DNA of 64,000 nt from Burkholderia humptydooensis (GCF_001513745.1 NZ_CP013380.1:3906001-3970000), one strand, 5' to 3'; positions 18,714-27,730 are shown, counted from the stretch's first letter. Numbers and translations: made by a program. The notes: generated by a model not told the origin, from the sequence alone.

Positions 18714-19280
18714 ATGATTTCGTTTAAGCGTAAGATGTCCGCCTGTCCCGCCTCCCGGCTCGCCCGCGCCGGAGAATTCGTGCTCGAAGCCTGCGTCGCG
18801 GGCGCGCTCGCCGGCGCCGCGCTCGTCGCGCATGCGCAAAGCGGCCCGCAGCCCGTGATCGATTGGGAGATCCAGGTGGTGCGCGACGGCCAGACGATCG
18901 ACACGTTCGAGCAGAAAACCACCGTCGGCCAGGCCCGTTCGGACACGCACAGCTTTCCCGTCGCGCCGGCGCAAGGCTGCGCCGCAGCGGCCGCGTCGGC
19001 GGCCGACGCACCCGGCTCCGGCCTGTCGCGCACGATCACCGTCGCGCCGCTGTACGTCGAGGACGGCGCGGTCGCGCTCGCGATCGACGCGCAGGAGACG
19101 CTCGCCGACGAAGGCGCGGCGCCGTCCGCCGGCGCGCCGTGCACGTCGGCGCCGCCGCGGCGCATCGTCGCAAGCCACCCGGACTTGAACGCGCGCGCCG
19201 CGCAGTGGACCGACTGGACGCTCGCCGACCGCGGCCCGCAGCTCGTCTACCGCGTGCGCGCACGCGTCGTCGCGGACTGA
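18714..19280 (+). CDS. Exported protein of unknown function
   Basis: 188 residues from ATG 18714 (a TTG at 18678 and an ATG at 18735 are alternatives). A signal-type segment (FVLEACVAGALAGAALVAHA, about residues 23-42) is followed by a polar, Ala-rich mature protein. It contains VIDWEIQVVRDGQTIDTFEQ, probably a beta-rich domain, and two Cys that could form a disulfide. I do not recognise the family. It ends 6 bases before the next gene, so the two are probably co-transcribed. Confidence 0.65.
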   Translation: MISFKRKMSACPASRLARAGEFVLEACVAGALAGAALVAHAQSGPQPVIDWEIQVVRDGQTIDTFEQKTTVGQARSDTHSFPVAPAQGCAAAAASAADAPGSGLSRTITVAPLYVEDGAVALAIDAQETLADEGAAPSAGAPCTSAPPRRIVASHPDLNARAAQWTDWTLADRGPQLVYRVRARVVAD

Positions 19281-19286
19281 GCGGCC

Positions 19287-20099
19287 ATGCACGTCCCCGA
19301 AACCGTGCTGCTCGCCGAGCCGCTGCCCGCCGCCAACGAGATCACGGCGGTCAGTTGGAATCTGCACAAGGGGCGCTCGCCGCTCGGCTTCACCGCGTGG
19401 GACGCGATGCGCAGTTGGGTGGAATCGACGCACGCGGACATCTATTTCCTGCAGGAAGCGATGGCGCGGCGCATGCCGCGCCCGGTGCTCGCGTCCCGCT
19501 TCGGCACGCCGATGGCGGAGCCCGTCGACGACATCTGGCACTGCCAGGCGACCGAGATCGCGCGCGCGCTCGACTGGCAGATCGCGCTCGGGCCAAACGT
19601 GTTCAAGCCATCGTGGCGGCACGGCAACGCGATCCTTTCGCCGCACCCGCTCGATCTCGGCGGCCGCTGGGACATCTCCGCGCACCGCTTCGAGCGCCGC
19701 GGCCTGCTCGTCGCGCGCGCGACGCTCGCGGGCGGCGCGCCCGTGACGCTGCTGTGCGCGCACCTCGCGCTCACGCGCGCCGCGCGACTGCGGCAGATGC
19801 ACTGGATCGCGCACTGGATCGTGCGCAACGCGAGCACGGGGCCGCTCGTGCTCGCGGGCGACTTCAACGACTGGCGCAACGATTCGATCCCGCTTTTCGG
19901 CGAGATCGGCCTGTCGGAAGTGGCGACGCTGCTCGGCGAGCCGGGCCGCACGTTTCCGGCGTTCTCGCCCGCGCTCGCGCTCGACAAGATGTTCGTGCGC
20001 GGGATGACGCCGCTCGAATGGCGTGCGCCCGGCGACGAGACCGCATGGCTGTCCGACCATCTGCCGTACATCGCGCGGCTGCGGCTGGACCCGCCGTGA
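19287..20099 (+). CDS. Endonuclease/exonuclease/phosphatase (EEP) family protein
   Basis: 270 residues, EEP superfamily, close to E. coli YbhP. Ordered catalytic motifs are visible: SWNLHKGR near residue 24, DIYFLQEA near residue 51 (metal-binding Glu), LLCAHLALT near residue 153, LVLAGDFNDWRND near residue 189 (Asp/Asn), and WLSDHLPYI near residue 255 (catalytic His). Such enzymes cleave phosphodiesters or phosphomonoesters with Mg2+; the substrate here (nucleic acid or a lipid/phosphate ester) is not known. No signal peptide. It sits six bases behind the secreted unknown. Confidence 0.87.
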   Translation: MHVPETVLLAEPLPAANEITAVSWNLHKGRSPLGFTAWDAMRSWVESTHADIYFLQEAMARRMPRPVLASRFGTPMAEPVDDIWHCQATEIARALDWQIALGPNVFKPSWRHGNAILSPHPLDLGGRWDISAHRFERRGLLVARATLAGGAPVTLLCAHLALTRAARLRQMHWIAHWIVRNASTGPLVLAGDFNDWRNDSIPLFGEIGLSEVATLLGEPGRTFPAFSPALALDKMFVRGMTPLEWRAPGDETAWLSDHLPYIARLRLDPP

Positions 20100-20160
20100 G
20101 CGCGGCGGCGCGGCGCGCGCTACATTAACGGCTTGCCCCCGCCGCCGAGCCCGCGCCGCC

Positions 20161-20814
20161 ATGAACCTGTTGCCGATCCTGCTGCAAATCGCCGCCGTCT
20201 ACCTCGTCGCGCTCGTCACGCCGGGCCCGAACGTCTTCATGATCTCGCAGTTGTCGCTCTCGGGCCGCCGCGGCCTCGGCGCGGTGTCGGCGCTCGGCGT
20301 CGGCACCGCGTCGCTCACGTGGGCGACGCTCGCGATGCTCGGCCTCGCGGCCGTGCTGCACCAGCTCGCGTGGCTGTACGAGGCGATCCGGATCGGCGGC
20401 GCGATCTATCTCGTGTATTTCGGCCTCAAGCTGCTGCGCGCGAGCGCGCGGCGCGAGCCGGCGCTGGCGGCCGACCGCCCGGACGACGCCCGCGCCCCCC
20501 TGCCGCCGCCCGCGATGCGCGATTACCTGCGCGCGTACCGGACAGGGCTCTTCACGTGCCTGACCAACCCGAAATCGTGCGCGTTCTGGACGAGCGTGTT
20601 CGCGGCGATGATGCCCGCGCACGTGCCGCTGTGGTTCAACGGCGCGACGCTGCTGACGATCGGCGCGATGTCGGGCGGCTGGTATTGCAGCGTCGCATAC
20701 CTGTTCGCGAACCCGCGCGCGCAGCGCGGCTACCGGCGCGTGCGGCGCCCGCTCGACGCGCTGTGCGGGGCGGCGCTCGTCGGCCTCGGCGCGAAGCTCG
20801 CGGCCGACCGATGA
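20161..20814 (+). CDS. LysE/RhtB family amino-acid exporter
   Basis: 217 residues with about five to six membrane segments. The diagnostic N-terminal block VALVTPGPNVFMISQLSLSG is at residues 16-35, followed by GLGAVSALGVGTASLTWATL. The central loop has IYLVYFGLKLLRAS, then CLTNPKSCAFWTSVF near residue 137. The family exports lysine, arginine, homoserine, threonine or leucine; substrate cannot be assigned. ATG 20161 gives the family N-terminus, 61 bases after the EEP gene. Confidence 0.9.
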   Translation: MNLLPILLQIAAVYLVALVTPGPNVFMISQLSLSGRRGLGAVSALGVGTASLTWATLAMLGLAAVLHQLAWLYEAIRIGGAIYLVYFGLKLLRASARREPALAADRPDDARAPLPPPAMRDYLRAYRTGLFTCLTNPKSCAFWTSVFAAMMPAHVPLWFNGATLLTIGAMSGGWYCSVAYLFANPRAQRGYRRVRRPLDALCGAALVGLGAKLAADR

Positions 20815-21028
20815 CGGTCGTCGGCGCGCATTCGCTGCGCCAAATCCGCGCGCGCCGCGGGGGTCAAGCCCGCGCTTGCCCCAAGCAGGGTAAAATGGCA
20901 AGTTCCTCAATCGTCTTTTGATCGAGAAGGCGCGTGTCCGACGCGCCGGCCGGCCGATCCGTGATCGGGCCGACGCCCTCGGTTTGGGCCCGTTTTGAGG
21001 CCCGTTATACGCGTCAGTTTCCGAATCC

Positions 21029-21799
21029 ATGAGCAAATTCGACACCGCTACCGTCCTGTCCGTCCACCACTGGACCGACACGCTGTTCAGCTTCACCTGC
21101 ACCCGCGACCAAGGCCTGCGCTTCAACAACGGCGAGTTCACGATGGTCGGCCTGGAAGTCGACGGCAAGCCGCTCACGCGCGCCTACAGCATCGTGAGCC
21201 CGAACTACGAGGAGCATCTCGAATTCTTCAGCATCAAGGTGCAGAACGGGCCGCTCACGTCGCGGCTGCAGCACCTGAAGATCGGCGACCCGGTCCTGAT
21301 CGGCAAGAAGCCGACGGGCACGCTCGTCGCCGACAACCTGCTGCCCGGCAAGACGCTGTGGCTGCTGTCGACGGGCACGGGCCTCGCGCCGTTCATGTCG
21401 ATCATCCGCGATCCGGACATCTACGAGCGCTTCGACAAGGTGGTCCTCACGCACACGTGCCGCCTGAAGGGCGAGCTCGCGTACATGGACTACATCAAGC
21501 ACGACCTGCCGGGCCACGAGTACCTTGGCGAGGTGATCCGCGAGAAGCTCGTCTACTACCCGACCGTCACGCGCGAAGAGTTCGAGAACGAAGGCCGGAT
21601 CACCGATCTGATCGCGTCCGGCAAGCTGTTCGCGGACCTGGACGTGCCGCCGTTCTCGCCCGAGCACGACCGCGTGATGCTGTGCGGCAGCACCGCGATG
21701 CTGAAGGACACGACCGAGCTGCTGAAGAAGGCGGGCCTCGTCGAAGGCAAGAACAGCGCCCCTGGCCACTACGTGATCGAGCGCGCGTTCGTCGACTGA
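21029..21799 (+). CDS. fpr: Ferredoxin/flavodoxin--NADP+ reductase
   Basis: 256 residues, FNR family of the proteobacterial subclass I type. The FAD-binding RAYSIVSPNYEEHLEFFSIKV begins near residue 51 (RxYS), followed by VQNGPLTSRLQHLKIGD, LLSTGTGLAPFMSIIRDP near residue 112 (NADP pyrophosphate), and the C-terminal AFVD tail. It transfers electrons between NADPH and ferredoxin or flavodoxin, feeding Fe-S, radical-SAM and oxidative-stress reactions in the cytosol. A single gene with its own terminator right behind the stop. Confidence 0.95.
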   Translation: MSKFDTATVLSVHHWTDTLFSFTCTRDQGLRFNNGEFTMVGLEVDGKPLTRAYSIVSPNYEEHLEFFSIKVQNGPLTSRLQHLKIGDPVLIGKKPTGTLVADNLLPGKTLWLLSTGTGLAPFMSIIRDPDIYERFDKVVLTHTCRLKGELAYMDYIKHDLPGHEYLGEVIREKLVYYPTVTREEFENEGRITDLIASGKLFADLDVPPFSPEHDRVMLCGSTAMLKDTTELLKKAGLVEGKNSAPGHYVIERAFVD

Positions 21800-21825
21800 C
21801 CCCGATTCTTAATCGACATCAAAAA

Positions 21826-21851
21826 CCGGAGCCTCGCGCTCCGGTTTTTTT
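21826..21851 (+). terminator. Rho-independent terminator of fpr
   Basis: Stem CCGGAGC (21826-21832) with GCTCCGG (21838-21844), loop CTCGC, then seven T residues (21845-21851). It lies 27 bases past the fpr stop. Confidence 0.93.
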
Positions 21852-22202
21852 GTGCCAAATCCTGGCAACATGGTTACAAAATGTCATATTTGCATCTCAA
21901 AATAGTTACAAGTTCCCGTTGGCTTGCGGCATTTGTCTGTCGGTGTTTGTCCTACATCGGGAACATCCCGACGCGTGACAATCGCCTTTAAATGTCCGTC
22001 TGGTATGACCTTTTCTATAATTCTGCGATATCATGCGCCGCTGTGAAAACGGTCCCACACGCTGTTACAGTGCCAGACCAAATGTTACAAGATGTAAATA
22101 ATGTTTCCGCGCCACGTGGCTGACGCCGCCCCGGCAAATCGCGCCGGTCGGCCATCGTTTCAGCAGGTGTCTGAACAGCTTTCTGAACAGAAAGGGAGAG
22201 TC
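21852..22202 (+). promoter_or_regulatory. AT-rich control region of the two-component genes with GTTACA repeats
   Basis: An unusually AT-rich stretch for this genome. It holds four same-strand GTTACA elements: GTTACAAAATGT (21873), GTTACAAG (21905), GTTACAG (22064) and GTTACAAGATGT (22084). The first pair starts are 32 bases apart and the second pair 20, near whole helical turns. This resembles a binding array for a NarL-type response regulator or another activator. No gene is visible here. A GGGAGAG Shine-Dalgarno precedes the kinase start. Confidence 0.5.
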
Positions 22203-23045
22203 ATGGATACGCCGTCCGTTGCGCCGTCGATTGCAAGCGCCTCCGCTTCGTCGTCGGGCGACCTCGCCCGCGAGGTCGGCATTCCTTTCGTTTCCCGCTC
22301 CGCCCCGCCCGCGCCCGCCGCCGAGCGGCTCGGCGCGCGCGTCGCGCAGTTGTCCGCCGAGCTCGTCGCCGCCGACGAATCCGCGCGCCGCCATCTCGCG
22401 GGCGAACTCCACGACGGCCTCGGCGCCGATCTCACCGCCGCGCGCTTCGCGCTCGCGAACGTCGAAACGTGGCTGCCGGACGGCGCGCCCGACGCGTGCC
22501 GGCGCGCGCTCGCGCTCGCGCAGCAGGCGCTCGACGCCGCGACGGCCGCGAATCGCCGCCTGATCGACGGCCTGCGCACGCCCGCGCTCGAAGCCGGGCT
22601 CGTCGGCGTGCTCGCCGCCTGGATCGGCGCGCACGGCGCGCGCACCGGGCTGCGCACGAGCTTCGTCTGCGCGGCCGACGCGCGCGTCACGCAGTTGTCC
22701 GCCGACGGCGCGCTCGCCGTCTTCCGCGTCGCGCAGGAAGCACTTGCAAACGTTGCCAAGCATGCGCGCGCGTCGGCCGCCGACGTGCGGCTCGACGTCG
22801 ACGACACGCACCTGACGCTCGTCGTCGCCGACGACGGCGTGGGCATCGCATCCGCGCGCCGCCACGGCGGCTACGGGCTCGGCAGCATGCGCGCGCGCTG
22901 CGAGGCGCTCGGCGGCACGCTCGAGCTCGCTTCGGCGCGCGCGGGCGGCACGGGCGCCGCGCTGCGCGCGCGCTTCGCATGGAGCGCGCTCGCCGCCGCG
23001 CGCGCGCCGGCCGCCTCGCGCAGGGTGCGCCAGGAGGCGAGATGA
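22203..23045 (+). CDS. Soluble sensor histidine kinase (HisKA_3/NarX type)
   Basis: 280 residues. A phospho-acceptor helix ARRHLAGELHDGLGADLTAA (His near residue 67) is followed by dimerisation helices. The HATPase domain has FRVAQEALANVAKHARA (N-box), VVADDGVGIAS (G1) and GGYGLGSMRARCEALGG (G2). There is no transmembrane helix, PAS or GAF domain; the first 45 residues are low-complexity Ser/Ala/Pro. It must therefore sense a cytosolic signal or be driven by another protein. ATG 22203 is preceded by GGGAGAG; an in-frame ATG at 22101 lacks a site. ATGA overlap with the regulator gene. Confidence 0.88.
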   Translation: MDTPSVAPSIASASASSSGDLAREVGIPFVSRSAPPAPAAERLGARVAQLSAELVAADESARRHLAGELHDGLGADLTAARFALANVETWLPDGAPDACRRALALAQQALDAATAANRRLIDGLRTPALEAGLVGVLAAWIGAHGARTGLRTSFVCAADARVTQLSADGALAVFRVAQEALANVAKHARASAADVRLDVDDTHLTLVVADDGVGIASARRHGGYGLGSMRARCEALGGTLELASARAGGTGAALRARFAWSALAAARAPAASRRVRQEAR

Positions 23046-23698
23046 GCCTGCAGATCCTGCTCGTCGACGACCATGCGATCGTCCGCCAAGGCATCCGCCA
23101 GTTGCTGATCGACCGCGGCATCGCGCGCGAAGTCACGGAAGCCGAGTGCGGCAGCGAAGCGCTCGCGATCGTCGAGAAAAGCGCGTTCGACGTGATCCTG
23201 CTCGACATCTCGCTGCCCGACATCAACGGCATCGAGGTGCTCAAGCGCCTGAAGCGCAGGCTGCCGCGCGCGCCGGTGCTGATGTTCTCGATGTACCGCG
23301 AGGATCAGTTCGCGGTGCGCGCGCTGAAGGCGGGCGCGGCCGGCTACCTGTCGAAGACCGTGAACGCCGCGCAGATGGTGTCGGCGATCAGCCAGGTCGC
23401 CGCGGGCCGCAAGTACGTGAGCCCGGCGATGGCCGAGGCGCTCGCCGAGTACGTGTCGTTCGAGAACGAGCCGCTGCCGCACGAGAAACTGTCCGACCGC
23501 GAGTACCAGACGCTTTGCATGATCGCCTCGGGCAAGCGGCTCACGGACATCGCGCACGCGCTGTCGCTGTCCGTGAAGACGGTCAGCGTCTATCGGACGC
23601 GCCTGCTCGAGAAAATGAAGCTGTCGAACAACGCGGAGCTCACGTTCTACGTGATGAGCAACCGCCTCGTCGACATGAACCCGGCGATCGGCGCGTAA
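23042..23698 (+). CDS. NarL/FixJ-family response regulator
   Basis: 218 residues. The receiver domain has acidic DDH at residues 9-11, phospho-acceptor Asp in ILLDISLPD near residue 55, and the conserved Lys in YLSKT near residue 105. A LuxR-type HTH follows: LSDREYQTLCMIASGKRLTD, then SLSVKTVSVYRTRLLEKM. It is the evident partner of the overlapping kinase. Target genes are not stated by sequence; the GTTACA array upstream of the kinase is a candidate autoregulatory site. The SD AGGAGGCG precedes the ATG. Confidence 0.93.
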   Translation: MSLQILLVDDHAIVRQGIRQLLIDRGIAREVTEAECGSEALAIVEKSAFDVILLDISLPDINGIEVLKRLKRRLPRAPVLMFSMYREDQFAVRALKAGAAGYLSKTVNAAQMVSAISQVAAGRKYVSPAMAEALAEYVSFENEPLPHEKLSDREYQTLCMIASGKRLTDIAHALSLSVKTVSVYRTRLLEKMKLSNNAELTFYVMSNRLVDMNPAIGA

Positions 23699-23885
23699 AC
23701 GTGTGACAAGACGGCGGCCCGGCCCCGGCCGCCGCATGCAAGCAATTGTTTTCATTAGGCGATTTTTTTGCTCCCCGCGTCACGATCGCGCATCGTCCGG
23801 CGCGGGCGAGCACGCCATATCCGCTAAAATGGCGGATTTTCCACTTGTCCGGCGCGCGCCCCGCGCCGCCCGGTAATCCCTCGCA

Positions 23886-25277
23886 ATGTCTCTCTTCCGC
23901 AAGAAAAACGTCGACCGCATGATCGCCGGCGCGCACGCGGCCGGCCTCAAGAAAGCGCTCGGCGCGGTCGACCTCACCTTTCTCGGCATCGGCGCGATCA
24001 TCGGCACCGGCATCTTCGTGCTGACCGGCACGGGCGCCGTGCAGGCCGGCCCCGCGCTGATGCTGTCGTTCGTGATCGCGGCGCTCGCGTGCGGCCTCGC
24101 CGCGCTGTCGTACGCCGAATTCGCGTCGACGATCCCCGTCGCCGGCTCGATCTACACGTATTCGTACGCAACCCTCGGCGAGCTCGTCGCGTGGATCATC
24201 GGCTGGGACCTGATGCTCGAGTACGGGCTCGCCGCGTCCGCGGTGTCGGTCGGCTGGTCCGGCTACCTGCAGTCGCTGCTGCAGGGCTTCGGCGTGTCGC
24301 TGCCGACGGCGCTCACCGCCGCGCCGGGCGCGCTGCCGGGCGTCGTCACGTATTTCAACCTGCCCGCGTTCGTCGTGATGCTCGTCATCACGACGCTGCT
24401 GTCGATCGGCATCCGCGAATCGACGCGCGTGAACAACATCATGGTGTTCATCAAGGTCGCCGTCGTGCTGCTCGTGATCGCGGTCGGCGTCTTCCACGTG
24501 ACGCCCGCGAACTGGAAGCCGTTCATGCCGCACGGCTGGAACGGCGTGTTCGGCGCGGCGGCCGTGATGTTCTTCGCGTTCATCGGCTTCGACGCAGTGT
24601 CGTCGGCCGCCGAGGAAGTGAAGAATCCGAAGCGCGATCTGCCGGTCGGCATCATCGCGTCGCTCGGCGTGTGCGCGTTCCTGTACGTCGCGGTCGCGGC
24701 GATCGCGACGGGCATCGTGCCGTGGGCGCAGTACGCGAACGTCTCGCACCCGATCTCGTACGCGCTGCAGGTTGCGGGCGAGAAGTGGGTCGCGGGCTTC
24801 ATCGATCTCGGCGCCGTCATCGGCATGCTGACCGTGATCCTCGTGATGAGCTACGGCCAGACCCGGATCATCTTCGCGATGTCGCGCGACGGCCTGCTGC
24901 CCGCCGCGCTGTCGCGCGTGCACCCGCGCTTCGCGACGCCGTTCCTGACGACCTGGCTCGTCGGCCTGTTCTTCGGCCTGATCGCCGCACTGATCCCGCT
25001 CAACGTGCTCGCCGAGCTGATCAACATCGGCACGCTCGCCGCGTTCTCGATGGTGTCGATCGCGGTGCTCGTGCTGCGCCGCACGCACCCGGATCTGCCC
25101 CGCGCGTTCCGCTGCCCCGGCGTGCCGCTCGTGCCGATCCTCGCGGTCGCCGCGTGCCTGTTCCTGATGCTGAACCTGCAGCCCGTCACGTGGATCGCGT
25201 TCCTGACGTGGCTCGTGCTCGGCCTCTTCGTGTACTTCGCCTACTCGCGCAGCCGCTCGAAGCTCGCGCGGCGCTGA
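23886..25277 (+). CDS. APC-superfamily amino-acid permease (CAT/YfnA type)
   Basis: 463 residues, about twelve membrane segments. The N-terminus is soluble (LFRKKNVDRMIA), followed by the APC substrate motif FLGIGAIIGTGIFVLTG near residue 32. Other landmarks are YSYATLGELVAWIIGWDLMLEYG, FFAFIGFDAVSSAAEEVKNP near residue 225 and MSRDGLLPAALSRVHPRF near residue 330. It resembles cationic or branched-chain amino-acid:proton symporters; the exact substrate is open. Alone in its transcription unit, ended by a strong terminator. Confidence 0.92.
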   Translation: MSLFRKKNVDRMIAGAHAAGLKKALGAVDLTFLGIGAIIGTGIFVLTGTGAVQAGPALMLSFVIAALACGLAALSYAEFASTIPVAGSIYTYSYATLGELVAWIIGWDLMLEYGLAASAVSVGWSGYLQSLLQGFGVSLPTALTAAPGALPGVVTYFNLPAFVVMLVITTLLSIGIRESTRVNNIMVFIKVAVVLLVIAVGVFHVTPANWKPFMPHGWNGVFGAAAVMFFAFIGFDAVSSAAEEVKNPKRDLPVGIIASLGVCAFLYVAVAAIATGIVPWAQYANVSHPISYALQVAGEKWVAGFIDLGAVIGMLTVILVMSYGQTRIIFAMSRDGLLPAALSRVHPRFATPFLTTWLVGLFFGLIAALIPLNVLAELINIGTLAAFSMVSIAVLVLRRTHPDLPRAFRCPGVPLVPILAVAACLFLMLNLQPVTWIAFLTWLVLGLFVYFAYSRSRSKLARR

Positions 25278-25313
25278 CGCGCCGCCGGCTCGCGCACGCG
25301 CGTTCCGCCCGAA

Positions 25314-25342
25314 ACGCTCCCGGCTTCCGGGAGCGTTTTTTT
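25314..25342 (+). terminator. Rho-independent terminator of the APC permease gene
   Basis: Stem ACGCTCCCGG (25314-25323) with CCGGGAGCGT (25327-25336), CTT loop, and a seven-T run from 25336. It lies 36 bases past the stop. Confidence 0.93.
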
Positions 25343-25441
25343 GCGCGCGAAAGCCCTCCTGCACGCTTTCGTCGGACGCGCCATAATCGCGCCATCGAGC
25401 GGCCGGCTCTCCCGCCGGCCGGAAAGCTGCAGGGGCGAATC

Positions 25442-26467
25442 ATGGAAAGCGTGGATCTCGAGGTGCTGCGAACGAGCGCACGCTGGCTCGGCGAGGGCCG
25501 TCGCGCGCTGCTCGTCACGGTCGTGCGGACCTGGGGTTCGTCGCCGCGCCCCGAGGGCGCGATGCTCGCGGTGCGCGACGACGGGCTCGTCGTCGGTTCG
25601 GTGTCGGGCGGCTGCATCGAGGACGATCTGATCGCGCGCGTGCAGGCGTCGGGCGTCGCGAGCTGGACGCGGCCCGAAGCGGTCAAGTACGGCGTGACGG
25701 CCGAGGAGGCGCATCGCTTCGGCCTGCCGTGCGGCGGCACGATCGAGCTCGTGCTCGAGCCGCTCGCGCCGGCGAGCGGCATCGCCGCGCTGTGCGACGC
25801 GGTCGAGCACGGCCGGCTCGTCACGCGCACGCTCGAGCTCGCGACGGGCGAGGCGACGCTCGCGAGCGCGATCGCGACCGACGGGCTGCATTTCGACGGC
25901 GCGCGCCTCGTGACGATCCACGGGCCGCGCTATCGAATGCTCGTGATCGGCGCGGGGCAACTGTCGCGCTACCTGTGCCAGATCGCGGCGGGGCTCGATT
26001 ATCAGGTGACGGTCTGCGATCCGCGCGACGAGTACACGGATGCGTGGGACGTGCCGGGCACGCGCGTCGTGCGGACGATGCCCGACGACACCGTGCTCGA
26101 CATGCAGCTCGACCGCCGCTCGGCGGTGATCGCGTTGACGCACGATCCGAAGCTCGACGATCTCGCGCTGATGGAGGCCCTGAAGACGCCGGCGTTCTAC
26201 GTCGGCGCGCTCGGCTCGCGGCGCAACAGCCAGGCGCGGCGCGAGCGGCTGCGCGAATTCGATCTGAGCGCGGCGGAGCTCGCGCGGCTGCACGGGCCGG
26301 CGGGCATCTACATCGGCAGCCGGACGCCGCCGGAGATCGCGGTGTCGATCCTCGCCGAGGTGACGGCGGCGAAGAACGGCGTGTCGCTGCCGACGATCCT
26401 GCAGGTCGAAGGGGCGAAGGCGGCGCGGGAAATCGGGGCGAGCAGCGGCGTGGCTTGCGGGATTTAG
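25442..26467 (+). CDS. XdhC/CoxI family protein (molybdoenzyme maturation)
   Basis: 341 residues. The N-terminal XdhC_CoxI domain reads VRTWGSSPRPEGAMLAV near residue 28, then GSVSGGCIEDDLI and GLPCGGTIELVLEPL. The C-terminal Rossmann XdhC_C domain reads RMLVIGAGQLSRYLCQIA near residue 165, then VCDPRDEY and YVGALGSRRN. Relatives help insert sulfurated molybdenum cofactor into xanthine or CO dehydrogenase-type enzymes. No molybdoenzyme gene lies in this window, so the client is elsewhere. ATG 25442 begins the family sequence; the frame runs far upstream only as a shadow of the permease. Confidence 0.9.
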   Translation: MESVDLEVLRTSARWLGEGRRALLVTVVRTWGSSPRPEGAMLAVRDDGLVVGSVSGGCIEDDLIARVQASGVASWTRPEAVKYGVTAEEAHRFGLPCGGTIELVLEPLAPASGIAALCDAVEHGRLVTRTLELATGEATLASAIATDGLHFDGARLVTIHGPRYRMLVIGAGQLSRYLCQIAAGLDYQVTVCDPRDEYTDAWDVPGTRVVRTMPDDTVLDMQLDRRSAVIALTHDPKLDDLALMEALKTPAFYVGALGSRRNSQARRERLREFDLSAAELARLHGPAGIYIGSRTPPEIAVSILAEVTAAKNGVSLPTILQVEGAKAAREIGASSGVACGI

Positions 26468-26515
26468 TGCGGCGGCCGCGCCCCGATCGAATGCTCGCCG
26501 TCGCCGTCGCGACGC

Positions 26516-27574
26516 TCAGCGACCGCGCGCCCCGCCCCGCGCGGGCCGCGCGACGCCCGTCGTCCCGCGCACCAGCAATCTCGGCGCGGAAGTCGTCCGC
26601 ACGCGCGCCGTGGCCGGCAGCGCGCCTTCGCCCTCGCCGCCCGCCTCGCGCAACGCGTTGAGCAGCTCGACCGCCAGGTCCGCCGCTTCGTCGATCGGAA
26701 TCGCGACGGTCGTGAGCGCCGGCCGCACGTCGTTCGCCAGATGAATGTTCGTGATCCCGACGATCGACAGATCGTCCGGCACCCGCATGCCGCGCTCGGC
26801 CGCCGCGTGCATCGCGCCGATCGCGGGCAGGTCGTTCGTCGCGAAGAGCGCGCTCAGATGCGGCTTCGCGTCGAGCAGCCGGCGCGCCGCGCGCACGCCG
26901 CCGTCGATCGTGTCCGGCTCGCACGCGACGGCCGCGACATCGAGCCCATGCTCGCGCATCGCGCCGGCGAAGCCGTCGAATCGCGCCGCGTGCACGCCGG
27001 TCTCCGAGCGGCCGCCGACGATCACGCCGACGTCGCGATGCCCGAGCTCGATCAGATGCTGCGCCGCGAGCCGTCCCGCGAGCCGGAAATCGACGGCGAC
27101 GCACGGCAGCGCTTGCGGCGGCGCGTCGGGGCGCTCCCACATGCAGAGCACGACGGGCACGCCGCGCCGCTGCGTGTCGAGCAGGTCCGGCAGATGCAGA
27201 TTCGCGTTCGTCACGAGAATGCCTTCGGAAATCGTCCCGGCGATCTGGTCGAGATACGCACGCCCTTCGGGCGGGTTGTCGTTCGTATTGCAGACGATCA
27301 GGAACTGCCCGTTGCGCCGCACCGCCTTCTCGACCGCGAGCGCGAACTCCGGATAGAACGGATTCGCGATGCTCGACACCATCAGCGCGACCGTCGGCGC
27401 GCGCCCTTCGGCAAGCGCGCGAGCGGCGAGGTGCGGCCGATAGCCGAGCGCGCGCACCGTGTCCAGCACACGCGCCCGCGTATCGGCGCCGACGCGCCCG
27501 CGATTGCGCAGCACGTTCGATACGGTTGCGGCCGTCACCCCCGCGCGCCGCGCGACTTCGTTCAGCGTTGCCAT
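26516..27574 (-). CDS. LacI-family transcriptional regulator of the sugar operon
   Basis: 352 residues. The N-terminal HTH MATLNEVARRAGVTAATVSN with hinge helix HLAARALAEGR is followed by a periplasmic-binding-like effector domain: ALMVSSIANPFYPEFALAVE, IVCNTNDNPPEG, and C-terminal SIVGITNIHLANDVRPALTT. It is divergent from the ABC/GH42 operon, and the gap carries a perfect LacI-type palindrome, so it most likely represses that operon until a galactoside or its breakdown product binds. ATG 27574 starts the HTH exactly; the ORF extension upstream is not family-like. Confidence 0.93.
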   Translation of the reverse strand: MATLNEVARRAGVTAATVSNVLRNRGRVGADTRARVLDTVRALGYRPHLAARALAEGRAPTVALMVSSIANPFYPEFALAVEKAVRRNGQFLIVCNTNDNPPEGRAYLDQIAGTISEGILVTNANLHLPDLLDTQRRGVPVVLCMWERPDAPPQALPCVAVDFRLAGRLAAQHLIELGHRDVGVIVGGRSETGVHAARFDGFAGAMREHGLDVAAVACEPDTIDGGVRAARRLLDAKPHLSALFATNDLPAIGAMHAAAERGMRVPDDLSIVGITNIHLANDVRPALTTVAIPIDEAADLAVELLNALREAGGEGEGALPATARVRTTSAPRLLVRGTTGVARPARGGARGR

Positions 27575-27730
27575 CCCGTCTCTCACTATATGAGAAGCTG
27601 ATTCAATATTTGATTCACCGATTTTTCCGGCGCACCATCGTCGCACATCGAGTCGCCCGCGATACGGGCACGATACGGGCGCGACGCCACCGCGATCGCA
27701 CGCGTTACACGCGGTCGTTTTTCGAGCCCG

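Noticed and set aside
22042..22059. CRP-like TGTG-N10-CACA dyad before the kinase gene
   Set aside because: Only the outer four bases pair; the TGTGA/TCACA core is incomplete on the right.
23640..25364. 574-codon minus-strand frame opposite the APC permease
   Set aside because: Composition is Arg/Asp/His-rich antisense of a membrane protein; no motif.
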